Positions 17,030-26,383 of a stretch of DNA of 64,000 bases are shown piece by piece. The notes below the pieces were generated by a model that did no database searches, was not told the origin of the DNA, and was given only the letters and a program-made list of their open reading frames with translations. The position numbers and the translations under genes are program-made. How positions within the stretch are numbered: the first letter of the stretch is position 1; every line of letters begins with the position of its first letter. The stretch is from Actinomyces culturomici (lineage in GTDB: Bacteria > Actinomycetota > Actinomycetes > Actinomycetales > Actinomycetaceae): positions 1-64,000 of the forward strand of contig NZ_LS991316.1 of NCBI RefSeq assembly GCF_900499005.1, given 5' to 3'.

Positions 17030-17617
17030 CTATTCGGGGAGGTTCCCCTTGGCGATGTGCCCCTGGAGGATCGCGTCGGTGAGGCGCCACAGCGCCTCCG
17101 AACCCGGGCGCGTGCGGCGCTGGCGCCCGTAGACCTGCTCGGCCGTCACGCCGTGCTCCTTCCAATCGCCCCCGTCGTTCGAATCGTTGAGGAGGAGCGG
17201 CTGAAGGTTGTCCATCGCCCGGACGAAGCGCGCCTCCGGGGTCGACTGGGCCTCGAACTCGTCGAAGACGCCGGCGAGCTCCGCGGCGAGGTCGTCCGGG
17301 AGCCGCGAGAAGAGGCTCTCCTTCGCCGCCTCCTCGCGGGCCTTCTGCGTCTTGAGCCCCTCCGTGTCGTAGGCGTAGGTGTCGCCGGCCTCGATCTCGA
17401 CGATGTCGTGGACGAGGCACATGAGGAGCGTCCGCCCGACGTCGATCGGCTCGTTCGCGTACTCGCGCAGGACGTACGCCATCACCGCCATGTGCCAGGC
17501 GTGCTCCGCGTCGTTCTCCCGTCGCCCGTGACCCGACAGGTGGGTCTGGCGCAGGACGTTCTTCTCCTGGTCGACGGTGAGGATGAAGTCGAGCTGGCGT
17601 GCGAGGCGATCGTCCAT
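17030..17617 (-). CDS. HD-domain phosphohydrolase (YfbR/HDDC2-like)
   Basis: 195 aa. The HD metal-binding set is visible: ENDAEHAWHMAV (His, ~38), CLVHDIVEIEAGDTYAYDT (HD pair ~70) and a distal Asp in FVRAMDNLQPLL (~133). This is the layout of 5'-deoxynucleotidases and HDDC2-type hydrolases of about 190-200 aa, so a dNMP phosphatase is likely. AGGAGGG precedes ATG 17617. The gene starts 20 bp after rlmC, in one operon. Confidence 0.88.
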   Translation of the reverse strand: MDDRLARQLDFILTVDQEKNVLRQTHLSGHGRRENDAEHAWHMAVMAYVLREYANEPIDVGRTLLMCLVHDIVEIEAGDTYAYDTEGLKTQKAREEAAKESLFSRLPDDLAAELAGVFDEFEAQSTPEARFVRAMDNLQPLLLNDSNDGGDWKEHGVTAEQVYGRQRRTRPGSEALWRLTDAILQGHIAKGNLPE

Positions 17618-17637
17618 CGGACCCTCCTGGATTCGAG

Positions 17638-18807
17638 TCAGTCGTTCGCCCGCTCGAGGACGAGAGCGACCTCGGCGTGCGGGGTGTGGGGGAACATGTC
17701 GAAGAGCCGGGCCTCGCGCCCCGCGTAGGACGGCATGCGCGCGAGGTCGGTCGCGAGGGATGCCGGGTTGCACGAGGAGTAGGCGACGCGCGGGATGCCC
17801 GAGCCCTCGATCCAGTCGGCGAGGTCCTCGCCGATGCCGCGCCTCGGCGGGTTGACGACGAGGACGTCGGGGCGCTCGTCCGCACCCCTCTCGGCCGCCC
17901 ACCGCGTCGCGTCGGCCGCGATGAACTCCGCGGCGCGCCGGGGCAGGCGGAGCTGGTGGGCGGTGCCGATCGCCGAGGCGATCGCCTGATCGGAGACCTC
18001 GACGCCGACGACCCGCTCGATCCCGGCGGCCGCGGTGTGGAGGGCGAAGCCGCCGACGCCGCAGTAGAGGTCCCACAGGGTCGCGGGCGCGCCCTCGTCC
18101 CCCAGCGGCGCGGACGCCCAGGCGGCGGCCTGCCGGTAGAGGGTGGCGGCGATCCCCGCGTTCGTCTGCGCGAAGGAGCGGGGGCCGAGGGCGAGGCGCA
18201 CGCCCCCGATCTCGAGGGGGAGGAGGCGCCGCTTCGTGAGGACGATCTCCTCGTCGCCTTCGACGATCGCCTCGTGGGTCGGGTGGATGTTCGCGGTGAC
18301 GACCGCGAGGCCCGGGACGAGCTCGTGGAGGAGGGGGAGGGTGCGTCGGATGTCGGTGACCCGGTCGCGCGTGCGCAGGACGAAGCGGCACATGAGCGCG
18401 TCGTCCGCGCCGACCGTGAGGAGGACGTACTTGAGCTCGCCGTGCTTCGTCGGCACGTCGTAGGGCGCGAGGTCGAGCGAGCGGATGAAGCGCTTGAGGC
18501 CCGGCGTCGCCGCGTTGATCGCGGGGTGCTGGATCGGGCAGCCCGGCAGATCGACGCCGCGGCGATCCGCGCCGAGGATCCCGAGGGTGGGGCGGCGCCG
18601 CGTGCCGCCGACGACGAGCTTCGCGCTCGTGCGGAAGCCCGACTCGCGCGAGCGCGCCGGCTCGAGCCATGCGAGGTCCTGCGCCCAGGGGAGATCCGCG
18701 AGCGCGGCGCGCGCCGCCTCCTGCTTGTCGGCGACCTGGTCGTCGTAGGGGACGGGGAGGAGGGAGCAGGAGCGGCAGGCCCCCGAGTCGTAGTGCTCGC
18801 AGCGCAT
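17638..18807 (-). CDS. rlmC: 23S rRNA (uracil-5)-methyltransferase RlmC/RumB-type
   Basis: 389 aa. The N-terminus carries the iron-sulfur cysteines of the RumB/RlmC subgroup (MRCEHYDSGACRSCSLLP) with a further Cys in DLPGCPIQHPA. The C-terminal SAM-dependent domain has DLYCGVGGFALHTA (~240), LVVNPPRRGIGEDLAD and the catalytic Cys loop YSSCNPASLATDL (~345). The short form without a TRAM domain matches RlmC, which methylates U747 in E. coli 23S rRNA; the target here is inferred. ATG 18807. It is the first gene of a pair with the HD hydrolase and is divergent from dnaK. Confidence 0.9.
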   Translation of the reverse strand: MRCEHYDSGACRSCSLLPVPYDDQVADKQEAARAALADLPWAQDLAWLEPARSRESGFRTSAKLVVGGTRRRPTLGILGADRRGVDLPGCPIQHPAINAATPGLKRFIRSLDLAPYDVPTKHGELKYVLLTVGADDALMCRFVLRTRDRVTDIRRTLPLLHELVPGLAVVTANIHPTHEAIVEGDEEIVLTKRRLLPLEIGGVRLALGPRSFAQTNAGIAATLYRQAAAWASAPLGDEGAPATLWDLYCGVGGFALHTAAAGIERVVGVEVSDQAIASAIGTAHQLRLPRRAAEFIAADATRWAAERGADERPDVLVVNPPRRGIGEDLADWIEGSGIPRVAYSSCNPASLATDLARMPSYAGREARLFDMFPHTPHAEVALVLERAND

Positions 18808-18932
18808 GCCTCGATCGTCCCACGCGGGGCGGGCGAATGCGAAAGGCTCGGGAGTCCGGCGGCTTCCCCTCGACGAGGACGCGGCCCCGCCCTCGTGAAT
18901 GGAAACGGGCGAAGCTGTGCGTTCGCCATGAG

Positions 18933-18951
18933 TTGAGCGACATCGACTCAA
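18933..18951. promoter_or_regulatory. HAIR operator 1 (HspR-binding inverted repeat)
   Basis: TTGAG-N9-CTCAA matches the core of the actinobacterial HAIR consensus CTTGAGT-N7-ACTCAAG. HspR, encoded at the end of this operon, is the expected ligand. Confidence 0.8.
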
Positions 18952-18967
18952 TTCCCCGTCGCTCGTC

Positions 18968-18996
18968 TTGCGCGCTTCGAGGGCAGGTCCTAGAGT
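18968..18996 (+). promoter_or_regulatory. dnaK promoter TTGCGC-N17-TAGAGT
   Basis: -35 TTGCGC at 18968-18973 and -10 TAGAGT at 18991-18996 are separated by 17 bp. HAIR 2 begins at the last base of the -10 box, so HspR bound there would cover the transcription start. Confidence 0.65.
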
Positions 18997-19014
18997 TGAG
19001 CCCGACGGACTCAA
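18996..19014. promoter_or_regulatory. HAIR operator 2
   Basis: A second TTGAG-N9-CTCAA, overlapping the -10/+1 region of the dnaK promoter and 45 bp downstream of HAIR 1. Confidence 0.8.
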
Positions 19015-19110
19015 GGAGACGCGAGTCCACCAGAACATCGAACGCAACACTCCACCGATCGGGCGGCCCGCGAGGGTCACTCCCCTCCCGACCGGACGAA
19101 AGGAACCATC

Positions 19111-20964
19111 ATGGCACGCGCAGTCGGCATCGACCTCGGTACCACCAACTCGGCCATCGCCGTCCTCGAGGGCGGCGAGCCCACCATCATCGCGAACGCG
19201 GAGGGCATGCGGACGACCCCGTCCGTCGTCGCCTTCTCCAAGACCGGCGAGGTCCTCGTCGGCGAGATCGCCAAGCGTCAGGCGGTGACGAACGTCGATC
19301 GCACGATCTCCTCGGTCAAGCGCCACATGGGCACCGACTGGACCGTCACCATCGACGACAAGAAGTACACCGCGCAGGAGATCTCCGCTCGCATCCTCTC
19401 CAAGCTCAAGGCGGACGCCGAGGCCTTCCTCGGCGAGCCCGTCACCGACGCGGTCATCACCGTCCCCGCCTACTTCAACGACGCCCAGCGCCAGGCGACG
19501 AAGGACGCCGGCCAGATCGCCGGCCTCAACGTCCAGCGCATCGTCAACGAGCCCACCGCCGCGGCCCTCGCCTACGGCCTCGAGAAGGGCAAGGAGGACG
19601 AGCTCATCCTCGTCTTCGACCTCGGCGGCGGCACCTTCGACGTCTCCCTCCTCGAGATCGGCAAGGACGACGACGGCTTCTCCACGATCCAGGTCCGCGC
19701 GACCGCCGGGGACAACCGCCTCGGCGGCGACGACTGGGATCAGCGCATCGTCGACTGGCTGATCTCCCAGGTGAAGGCCAAGACCGGCGCCGACCTCTCG
19801 AAGGACCCGGTCGCCCTTCAGCGCCTCAAGGAGGCCGCCGAGCAGGCGAAGAAGGAGCTCTCGAGCGCGACGAGCACGAACATCTCCCTCCAGTACCTCT
19901 CGATGACGGCCGACGGCCCGATCCACCTCGACGAGTCGCTCACCCGCGCGAAGTTCGAGGAGATGACCTCCGACCTGCTCGACCGCACGAAGAAGCCGTT
20001 CCACGACGTCATCCGCGACGCCGGCATCTCCGTGTCCGACATCGACCATGTCGTCCTCGTCGGCGGCTCGACCCGCATGCCCGCGGTCACCGACGTCGTC
20101 AAGGAGCTCACGGGCGGCCGCGAGCCGAACAAGGGCGTCAACCCCGATGAGGTCGTCGCCGTCGGCGCGGCCCTCCAGGCCGGCGTCATCCAGGGCGACC
20201 GCAAGGACGTCCTCCTCATCGACGTCACGCCCCTCAGCCTCGGCATCGAGACCAAGGGCGGCATCATGACGAAGCTCATCGACCGCAACACGGCGATCCC
20301 GACGAAGGCCTCCGAGGTCTTCTCGACCGCCGAGGACGGCCAGCCCTCCGTGCTCATCCAGGTCTACCAGGGCGAGCGCGAGTTCGCCCGCGACAACAAG
20401 CTCCTCGGCACCTTCGAGCTCTCCGGCATCGCCCCGGCCCCCCGCGGCGTTCCGCAGATCGAGGTCGCCTTCGACATCGACGCGAACGGCATCGTCCACG
20501 TGTCGGCGAAGGACCGCGGTACCGGTAAGGAGCAGTCCGTCACCATCACCGGCGGCTCGGCCCTCCCCAAGGAGGACATCGACCGCATGGTGAAGGAGGC
20601 CGAGGAGCACGCGGCCGAGGACAAGAAGCGCCGCGAGGACGCCGACACCCGCAACCAGGCCGAGCAGGTCGTCTACTCGATCGAGAAGCTCCTCAAGGAC
20701 AACGCCGACAAGGTCACCGAGGGCACCCGCACCGCGGTCCAGGCCGATGTCGACGCCGTCAAGGAAGCCCTGAAGGGCGAGGACACCGAGGCCGTGAAGA
20801 CCGCCCTCGAGAAGCTCAACAACTCCGCGATGAAGATCGGTGAGGAGGTCTACGCCGCCCAGCAGGCCGAGCAGGCCGCCGGCGAGCAGCCCGCCTCCGC
20901 GCAGACCCCGGCCGATGACGACGTCATCGACGCCGAGATCGTGGACGAGGACGAGAACAAGTGA
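19111..20964 (+). CDS. dnaK: Hsp70 chaperone DnaK
   Basis: 617 aa, the normal actinobacterial length. ATP-driven chaperone working with DnaJ and GrpE in the cytosol. The three Hsp70 signatures are present: GIDLGTTNS (~5-13), [15 protein letters not shown] (~170) and [13 protein letters not shown] (~312). The linker and peptide-binding domain follow ([19 protein letters not shown]), with an acidic C-terminal tail. ATG 19111 is preceded by GAAAGGA. First gene of dnaK-grpE-dnaJ-hspR, repressed through two HAIR sites. Its stop overlaps the grpE GTG. Confidence 0.99.
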   Translation: MARAVGIDLGTTNSAIAVLEGGEPTIIANAEGMRTTPSVVAFSKTGEVLVGEIAKRQAVTNVDRTISSVKRHMGTDWTVTIDDKKYTAQEISARILSKLKADAEAFLGEPVTDAVITVPAYFNDAQRQATKDAGQIAGLNVQRIVNEPTAAALAYGLEKGKEDELILVFDLGGGTFDVSLLEIGKDDDGFSTIQVRATAGDNRLGGDDWDQRIVDWLISQVKAKTGADLSKDPVALQRLKEAAEQAKKELSSATSTNISLQYLSMTADGPIHLDESLTRAKFEEMTSDLLDRTKKPFHDVIRDAGISVSDIDHVVLVGGSTRMPAVTDVVKELTGGREPNKGVNPDEVVAVGAALQAGVIQGDRKDVLLIDVTPLSLGIETKGGIMTKLIDRNTAIPTKASEVFSTAEDGQPSVLIQVYQGEREFARDNKLLGTFELSGIAPAPRGVPQIEVAFDIDANGIVHVSAKDRGTGKEQSVTITGGSALPKEDIDRMVKEAEEHAAEDKKRREDADTRNQAEQVVYSIEKLLKDNADKVTEGTRTAVQADVDAVKEALKGEDTEAVKTALEKLNNSAMKIGEEVYAAQQAEQAAGEQPASAQTPADDDVIDAEIVDEDENK

Positions 20965-21632
20965 CCGACGACAACCAGGGCCTCGAGCCCGGCGCCGAGA
21001 ACCTCGGGGCCGACTCCGTCGAGTCGGCCCCCGGGGCCCCGGCCGAGCCGACCCCGTCTGAGCCCGTCGGTCCCGCCTCGTCGGACGCCGCGGCGGCGGA
21101 CTCCGTCGAGGCGGGCGCCGAGGGAGGAACCGGGGACGTCGACATGACGGCCTTCGAGGCCGAGGTCGGCGACTCCGACCTCGCGAACGCCCTGTCGCGG
21201 ATCGCCGAGCTCGAGGACCAGGTCGCCCGCGCCCACGCGGACCTCTACAACCTCAACCAGGAGTACTCGAACTACGTGCGCCGCGCGAAGGACGCGGCGC
21301 CCGGGCACCGGGACTCCGGCCAGAGCGAGGTCATCGAGGCGCTCATCGGCGTCCTCGACGACATCGACGCGGCCCGCGCCCACGGCGACCTCGCCGACGG
21401 GCCCTTCGCGGCGATCGCGACGAAGCTCGAGTCGACGCTCGAGTCGCGCTTCTCGCTCGAGCGCTACGGCGCCGAGGGCGAGGACTTCGATCCGGCGCTC
21501 CACGAGGCGCTCCTCGCGAACGCGAATCCCGAGGTCGACCGCCCGCTCGTCGCGAAGGTCCTTCAGCCCGGCTACCGCCGGGGCGAGAGGATCCTCCGCG
21601 CGGCGAAGGTGATGGTTGACAATCCGGCCTGA
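20961..21632 (+). CDS. grpE: Nucleotide exchange factor GrpE
   Basis: 223 aa. Releases ADP from DnaK. Residues 1-65 are an acidic, Pro/Ala/Ser-rich disordered extension. A long coiled coil (~75-120, [19 protein letters not shown], then YVRRAKDA) and the C-terminal beta domain follow, with [20 protein letters not shown] and the signature [16 protein letters not shown] 20961 overlaps the dnaK stop (GTGA). A 13-bp intercistronic hairpin separates it from dnaJ. Confidence 0.97.
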   Translation: MTDDNQGLEPGAENLGADSVESAPGAPAEPTPSEPVGPASSDAAAADSVEAGAEGGTGDVDMTAFEAEVGDSDLANALSRIAELEDQVARAHADLYNLNQEYSNYVRRAKDAAPGHRDSGQSEVIEALIGVLDDIDAARAHGDLADGPFAAIATKLESTLESRFSLERYGAEGEDFDPALHEALLANANPEVDRPLVAKVLQPGYRRGERILRAAKVMVDNPA

Positions 21633-21659
21633 ATCGACCGGCGAATTCAGCAGCACCCG

Positions 21660-21689
21660 GGGCCGGGGCCGCGCATGCGGCCCCGGCCC
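21660..21689 (+). terminator. Strong intercistronic hairpin between grpE and dnaJ
   Basis: GGGCCGGGGCCGC-GCAT-GCGGCCCCGGCCC is a perfect 13-bp stem with a 4-nt loop, 27 bp after the grpE stop and ending 6 nt before the dnaJ AAGGAGGTGA site. There is no T-tract. It could attenuate dnaJ-hspR transcription or act as an RNA stability boundary. Which of these applies is not decided by sequence. Confidence 0.6.
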
Positions 21690-21711
21690 GCTGAGAAGGA
21701 GGTGACGTGGT

Positions 21712-22734
21712 GTGAGCGAACAGGAATGGTTCGACAAGGACTTCTACGCGGTCCTCGGCGTCGCGAAGGACGCCGACGACGCGGCGATCAAGAAGGCGTA
21801 TCGCAAGCTCGCCCGCCAGTGGCACCCGGATCAGAATCCGGGTGATGCGAAGGCGGAGGAGAAGTTCAAGGAGATCGGCGAGGCCTACTCGGTCCTCTCC
21901 GACAAAGAGCAGCGCGCCCGCTACGACGCGATCCGGCGGATGGCCGGGGGCGGCGCCCGCTTCGCCGCGGGCTCGGGCGCGGGCGGCCCCGACCTCTCCG
22001 ATCTGTTCGGGAGCGCTTTCGGCGGCTCGAACATCCGGATGAACTTCTCCGGCTCCGGGGCCGGCGGTCCCGATCTGTCCGACATCCTCGGCGGCATGTT
22101 CGGCGGCGCCTCTCAGGGCTTCGGCGCCCAGGGCTTCTCGGGCGGCTCGCCCTTCGGGGCGGGGGCGTCGCGGACGCCGCGCGCCCGCAAGGGCGACGAT
22201 CGTCGGGCGACCGCGCGGATCACCTTCCGCGAGGCGCTCGCCGGTACCGAGGTCGTCATGACGATCGACTCGAAGAAGCAGAAGGTCCGCCTGCCCAAGG
22301 GCGTGAAGGACGGTCAGCGGATCCGCCTGCGCGGAAAGGGCCGTCCCGGGATCAACGGCGGCGAGCCCGGCGACCTCGAGGTGACGATCCGGGTCGACGC
22401 GCATCCCGTCTTCACGCGCGACGGCGACAACCTCCGCGTGACGGTCCCGGTGACCTTCGCCGAGGCGGTGCTCGGCGCGAAGATCGAGGTCCCGCTCATC
22501 GACGGCACGACCGTGACGGTGAAGGTTCCCGCCGGCACCCAGTCGGGCGCTGTCCTGCGCGTCCGCAAGCGCGGCGTCGAGACGGCGAAGACGACCGGCG
22601 ATCTCCTCATCGACGTGCGCGTCGCCGTCCCGGAGAAGCTGTCGGGCGCTCAGAAGGACGCCGTCAAGGCGCTCGCCGACGCCCTCGGCGACGCCGACCC
22701 GCGTTCGGGCCTGCTCGCCGCGGCGAAAGAGTAG
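21712..22734 (+). CDS. dnaJ: DnaJ co-chaperone without zinc finger (CbpA-type)
   Basis: 340 aa. The J domain (residues ~6-72) has the HPD motif in [12 protein letters not shown] long Gly/Phe-rich stretch (~78-155) and the two C-terminal substrate-binding beta domains follow ([57 protein letters not shown]). The four CxxCxGxG repeats of classical DnaJ are absent, so this is the CbpA/DnaJ2 type usual at this locus in actinobacteria. GTG 21712 has a near-perfect AAGGAGGTGA site 6 nt upstream. It is followed by hspR after 2 bp. Confidence 0.95.
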   Translation: MSEQEWFDKDFYAVLGVAKDADDAAIKKAYRKLARQWHPDQNPGDAKAEEKFKEIGEAYSVLSDKEQRARYDAIRRMAGGGARFAAGSGAGGPDLSDLFGSAFGGSNIRMNFSGSGAGGPDLSDILGGMFGGASQGFGAQGFSGGSPFGAGASRTPRARKGDDRRATARITFREALAGTEVVMTIDSKKQKVRLPKGVKDGQRIRLRGKGRPGINGGEPGDLEVTIRVDAHPVFTRDGDNLRVTVPVTFAEAVLGAKIEVPLIDGTTVTVKVPAGTQSGAVLRVRKRGVETAKTTGDLLIDVRVAVPEKLSGAQKDAVKALADALGDADPRSGLLAAAKE

Positions 22735-22736
22735 TC

Positions 22737-23282
22737 ATGGCGAGGCGCAGCGGCGGAGCGGAGGAGACGCTCACCTTCGTCATCTCGGTGGCGGCGGAGC
22801 TCGCGGGCATGCACCCGCAGACGCTCCGCCAGTACGACCGCCTCGGACTCGTCTCCCCGGCGCGCGCGAAGGGCCGGGGGCGTCGCTACACGAAGCGCGA
22901 TATTCAGCGCCTGCGCGACGTCCAGCGGATGAGCCAGGAGGAGGGCATCAACCTCGCCGGCATCCAGCGGATCCTCGAGCTCGAGCGGCGCGTCGAGCGC
23001 CTCGAGGCCGAGCGGGAGGCCCTGCGCGATCGCCTCGAAGAAGTCGAGGCGAGGCGCGACCGCGTCTTCGCGGCCTCTCCGACCGGCGTCGTCTCGCCGA
23101 TCCGACGCGGCGAGCGCCCGTGGTCGACCGGCGATGCCCAGGGGAGCGGCGGTGAACTCGACGTGTGGCGGCCCTGGCGCGCGCAGACCCAGTACCGGCC
23201 CGAGCGGCGCATTCGCGCGGTCATCGAGGCCGGCCCGCACGGAGTCCGCGTCGTCGACGGGACCGTCTCGGTCGTCCAGTAG
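22737..23282 (+). CDS. hspR: HspR, MerR-type heat-shock repressor
   Basis: 181 aa. MerR-like winged helix: FVISVAAELAGMHPQTLRQYDRLGLVSPARAKGRG is split here into VAAELAGMHPQTLRQYDRL and the wing GRGRRYTKRDIQRLR (~12-62). A dimerising coiled coil rich in Glu/Arg/Leu follows (~75-105). HspR binds HAIR sites with DnaK as co-repressor in Streptomyces and mycobacteria. HAIR sites precede dnaK and clpB here, so a feedback loop is expected. The tail beyond ~110 is longer than in compact HspRs (~130-150 aa). Confidence 0.96.
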   Translation: MARRSGGAEETLTFVISVAAELAGMHPQTLRQYDRLGLVSPARAKGRGRRYTKRDIQRLRDVQRMSQEEGINLAGIQRILELERRVERLEAEREALRDRLEEVEARRDRVFAASPTGVVSPIRRGERPWSTGDAQGSGGELDVWRPWRAQTQYRPERRIRAVIEAGPHGVRVVDGTVSVVQ

Positions 23283-23326
23283 GCGCCGCCCGAGTCCAGT
23301 GGGCGCCACCCGCGCCCACCCGCCCC

Positions 23327-24025
23327 TCACCAGTCGGTCGTCGCCCACCCGTCGGCGACCGCGAGTCGCGCGCCCTTCGACGTGCAGTAGAAGCGGCCGG
23401 AGCGCGCCTCGCAGCGGAACCTCCCGTTGTTGATCGCGGTCCCCTCCTCGAGGACCGGGACGCCGAACCAGTTCTCCGCGCAGTAGTCGGACGCCGAGGG
23501 GTCCTGGTGGCAGAGCACGCCGATCGGGATGTCCGACTGGCACTGGCCGATCTGCGCGCGGTCGGTGAACAGGGAGTTCGTCCACCCCGCCCATGCGCCG
23601 GCGGTGTCCTCGCAGATCTTCGTCTCCTCGGCCGTGGGCTCGAGGGGGACCTCCTCGGTGAGGTTGCAGGAGACGTGCGGTTCGGTGATGAGATTCGTGG
23701 CGTCGAGGACGTAACAGACGACCGTGTGGTCGGCGTTCGCGAACCAGTAGCCCTGATAGTCGCTCCAGTAGTCGGTGGCGGGCAGCGAGTAGAGGTGCGC
23801 GTCGACGAGCGTCACGCCGTCGCGCACGAGCGTCCCGGACTGCGGATCCTCCGTCGTGCGGCCGTTGGTCGTCCCGTCCGTCGTCGCTCCCGACGACTGC
23901 GATCCGATCGACGAGGGCGGGGCGGCGTCCCCTCGTCCGGAGACCGTCGGATCCTGCGCGCACCCGGCCGGAAGAAGCGCGATCGCCCCGAGAACCGCGA
24001 GGGAGGAGATGACTCGCGTGCGCAT
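23327..24025 (-). CDS. Cysteine-rich putative lipoprotein
   Basis: 232 aa. Signal peptide with lipobox: a hydrophobic stretch then LLPAGC, so the mature N-terminus is Cys ~22. A short Ser/Thr/Gly linker follows. The external part has about eight cysteines (VVCYVLD, HVSCNL, KICEDT, GQCQSD, VLCHQD, DYCAEN, RFRCEA, RFYCTS), which suggests several disulfides. I do not recognise the domain. GGGAGAAC precedes ATG 24025. Codons ~31-36 (PPSSIG) are written by an exact copy of the recurring 18-mer. It converges on hspR. Confidence 0.78.
   Translation of the reverse strand: MRTRVISSLAVLGAIALLPAGCAQDPTVSGRGDAAPPSSIGSQSSGATTDGTTNGRTTEDPQSGTLVRDGVTLVDAHLYSLPATDYWSDYQGYWFANADHTVVCYVLDATNLITEPHVSCNLTEEVPLEPTAEETKICEDTAGAWAGWTNSLFTDRAQIGQCQSDIPIGVLCHQDPSASDYCAENWFGVPVLEEGTAINNGRFRCEARSGRFYCTSKGARLAVADGWATTDW
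23905..23922 (-). repeat. 18-mer repeat, copy B (inside the lipoprotein linker)
   Basis: Reverse complement of CCCCGCCCTCGTCGATCG. It falls in frame in the lipoprotein linker, where an insertion would be tolerated. Confidence 0.6.
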
Positions 24026-24124
24026 GACGGTTCTCCCTTCGGATCGTCGTCGTCCCGACTCCGACACTATCGGAGTGGGCGGGGCGCTCGGAGGGCTTCG
24101 AACGCCCGTGCGCCGCGCCCGCGC

Positions 24125-24130
24125 TAGTGT
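24125..24130 (+). promoter_or_regulatory. -10 box TAGTGT of murT
   Basis: TAGTGT ends 6 nt before ATG 24137, the leaderless geometry repeated across this window. Confidence 0.5.
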
Positions 24131-24136
24131 GACCCC

Positions 24137-25474
24137 ATGACTTCCGACTCCCCACGGCACCGGCTCTCGGCCAGGACGCGCCTCGCGGTCCTCGCCGGGC
24201 GCGCCGCCCGCTCCGCCTCGAGAGCCCTCGGACGGGGCTCGGGCGGGATGATCGGCGGCGAGGTCGCTCTCCGCATCGCCCCGCGCCTCCTCGCCGATCT
24301 CGCCGCCCCGATGCGCGCGGCGATCGTGTCGGGCACGAACGGGAAGTCGACGACGACGCGGATGGTGCGCGCCGCCCTCGAGACGCTCGGACCGGTCGCG
24401 TCGAACACGAACGGCGACAACATGACCTCCGGCGTCGTCACCGCCCTCATGAACGACCCCGACGCGCGCCTCGCCGCCCTCGAGGTCGACGAGATGCACG
24501 TCCCCCTCGTCTCCGCCGACGTCGAGCCCGCCGTCCTCGTCCTCCTCAACCTCTCGCGCGATCAGCTCGACCGCGTCGGCGAGATCGGCTCGGTCGAGCG
24601 GCGCCTCCGCGAGGCCGTCGCCGCCCACCCGAACGCGGTCGTCGTCGCGAACTGCGACGACCCGCTCATCGTGTCGGCCGCCTGCGAGTCTCCGAACGTC
24701 GTGTGGGTCGCCGCGGGCGCCGGCTGGGGCGGCGATTCGGCCGCCTACCCGCGCGGCGGGCGCGTCGTCCGCGAGAACGGCTCGTGGCGCCTCATCCCCT
24801 CCCATCCGGGCGAGGAGCTCCCGACGCTGCGCGAGCGCCCGACCCCCGACTGGACGATCGAGGACGTCGAGCTCATGCCCGAAGCCGCCGACGGCCCGCG
24901 CGCGCGGCTCCTCGGCCCGGGCGGACGCTCGGTCGACCTCGCCCTTCGCCTGCCCGGCCGGGCGAACCTCGGCAATGCCGCGCAGGCGATCGCCGCCGCG
25001 GCCGCACTCGGCGTCGACCCGGTCGCCGCCGCCCGCGCGATCGGCGAGGTCCGCGAGGTCGCCGGACGCTACTCAGTCCACGATGTCGACGGGCGCCTCG
25101 CGCGGATCATGCTCGCGAAGAACCCGGCGGGCTGGCAGGAGGCGATGACGATGATCGACCCGCGCGTCGACCAGGTCGTCATCGCGGTCAACGGGCAGGT
25201 CCCCGACGGTCAGGACCTCTCGTGGCTGTGGGACGTCGACTTCTCCGCCCTCTCGCGCCCCGAGGGCGAGACCCCGCGCACGGTCATCGCCTGCGGCGAG
25301 CGCGGCGCCGACCTCGCCGTCCGCCTCGAGTACGCGAACATCCACTGCGCGCTCGCGGATCGGCCGATGGACGCCCTCGGCCTCCTCGAACCGGGGAAGG
25401 TCGAGATGCTCCTCAACTACACGGCCCTGCGCGACTTCAAGACCATCCTCGACGCGAGGGAGGGGAACCGATGA
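24137..25474 (+). CDS. murT: Lipid II isoglutaminyl synthase, MurT subunit
   Basis: 445 aa. Mur-ligase-like subunit that, with GatD, amidates the D-Glu of lipid II. The Mur P-loop SGTNGKSTTTRM is at ~64-75. NTNGDNMTSGVV, LEVDEMHVPLV and LLNLSRDQLDRVGE follow, and the C-terminal DUF1727 region begins near 310 (LAKNPAGWQEAM). An unusual point: MurT middle domains normally carry a four-Cys zinc ribbon with CPxCG. Here the corresponding stretch reads SAAYPRGGRVVRENG, with both cysteines replaced. The GatD start overlaps the stop by 4 nt. Confidence 0.95.
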   Translation: MTSDSPRHRLSARTRLAVLAGRAARSASRALGRGSGGMIGGEVALRIAPRLLADLAAPMRAAIVSGTNGKSTTTRMVRAALETLGPVASNTNGDNMTSGVVTALMNDPDARLAALEVDEMHVPLVSADVEPAVLVLLNLSRDQLDRVGEIGSVERRLREAVAAHPNAVVVANCDDPLIVSAACESPNVVWVAAGAGWGGDSAAYPRGGRVVRENGSWRLIPSHPGEELPTLRERPTPDWTIEDVELMPEAADGPRARLLGPGGRSVDLALRLPGRANLGNAAQAIAAAAALGVDPVAAARAIGEVREVAGRYSVHDVDGRLARIMLAKNPAGWQEAMTMIDPRVDQVVIAVNGQVPDGQDLSWLWDVDFSALSRPEGETPRTVIACGERGADLAVRLEYANIHCALADRPMDALGLLEPGKVEMLLNYTALRDFKTILDAREGNR

Positions 25475-26208
25475 CCGAATCGACGCTCCGGATCGGCGTC
25501 CTCATGCCCGAGGTGCTCGGCACCTACGGGGACACCGGCAACGCCATGATCCTCGCCGAGCGGGCGCGCCGCCGCGGAATCCCGGCCGAGATCGTCGAGG
25601 TCGGCCTCGCCGACGCGATCCCGGATTCGCTCGACGTCTACACGCTCGGCGGCGGCGAGGACACCGCTCAGTCGCTCGCGGCCCAGAAGTTCCGCGAGGA
25701 CTCCGGACTCCTGCGCGCCCTCGACGCCGGCCGCCCGCTCCTTGCGATCTGCGCGTCCCTCCAGGTCCTCGGCCACTGGTACCGCGACGCGCGCGATGTC
25801 CGTGTCGACGGGCTCGGCGTCCTCGACATCACGACCGACCCGCAGGGGCACCGCTCGATCGGGGAGCTCGTCTCCGAGCCGCTCCTCGAAGGACTCACAG
25901 AGCCGCTCACCGGCTTCGAGAATCACGGGGGCGGCACCGTCCTCGGCCCCGAGGCGAAGCCGCTCGGTCGCGTCCTCGCGGGCACGGGCAACGGCGTCCC
26001 CGAGGGGGTCGAGCCGGGCCCCGTCGCCTACGACGGCGCCGTCCAGGGGTCGATCATCGCGACGTACATGCACGGCCCCGCCCTCGCGCGCAACCCCCAG
26101 CTCGCGGACCTCCTGCTCACCCGCGCGATCGGGACCGACCTCGCCGCCCTCGCCGTCCCCGGCGTCGAGGAGCTGCGCCGCGAGAGGCTCGCGCACTCCG
26201 GCCGCTGA
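25471..26208 (+). CDS. gatD: Lipid II isoglutaminyl synthase, glutaminase subunit GatD
   Basis: 245 aa. Class I glutamine amidotransferase of the CobB/CobQ type that supplies ammonia to MurT. The nucleophile Cys is in LLAICASLQVLGHWY (~94), after LGGGEDTAQ; the catalytic His is in TYMHGPALARNP (~195). GFENHGGGT and PEGVEPGPVAYDGAVQGSIIA are typical of GatD. ATG 25471 overlaps the murT TGA (ATGA). The pair forms D-isoglutamine in peptidoglycan precursors. Confidence 0.95.
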   Translation: MTESTLRIGVLMPEVLGTYGDTGNAMILAERARRRGIPAEIVEVGLADAIPDSLDVYTLGGGEDTAQSLAAQKFREDSGLLRALDAGRPLLAICASLQVLGHWYRDARDVRVDGLGVLDITTDPQGHRSIGELVSEPLLEGLTEPLTGFENHGGGTVLGPEAKPLGRVLAGTGNGVPEGVEPGPVAYDGAVQGSIIATYMHGPALARNPQLADLLLTRAIGTDLAALAVPGVEELRRERLAHSGR

Positions 26209-26383
26209 GGCCCCGCGTCCCGGACCTCCACGGCCGGTCCGTCCGGCTCCTCGTTCACGAGGCCGGGCCCCGGCGCCGACTTCCGGGGAGCGGATTCGGG
26301 GAAGGATCAGGGTTCCCTCCGAGGCGCTCGCAGGGCGCGCCCGATAGGCTGGACGCACCGATCCCGCTCTTCTGGAGGACCCC

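Larger units (their letters stand above)
18808..19110. other. rlmC-dnaK divergent intergenic region
   Basis: 303 bp. It holds, in order, a partial 18-mer-like sequence (18877-18895), two HAIR operators (18933-18951, 18996-19014), a TTGCGC-N17-TAGAGT promoter, and the dnaK leader with GAAAGGA before the ATG. No coding potential was seen. Confidence 0.7.
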
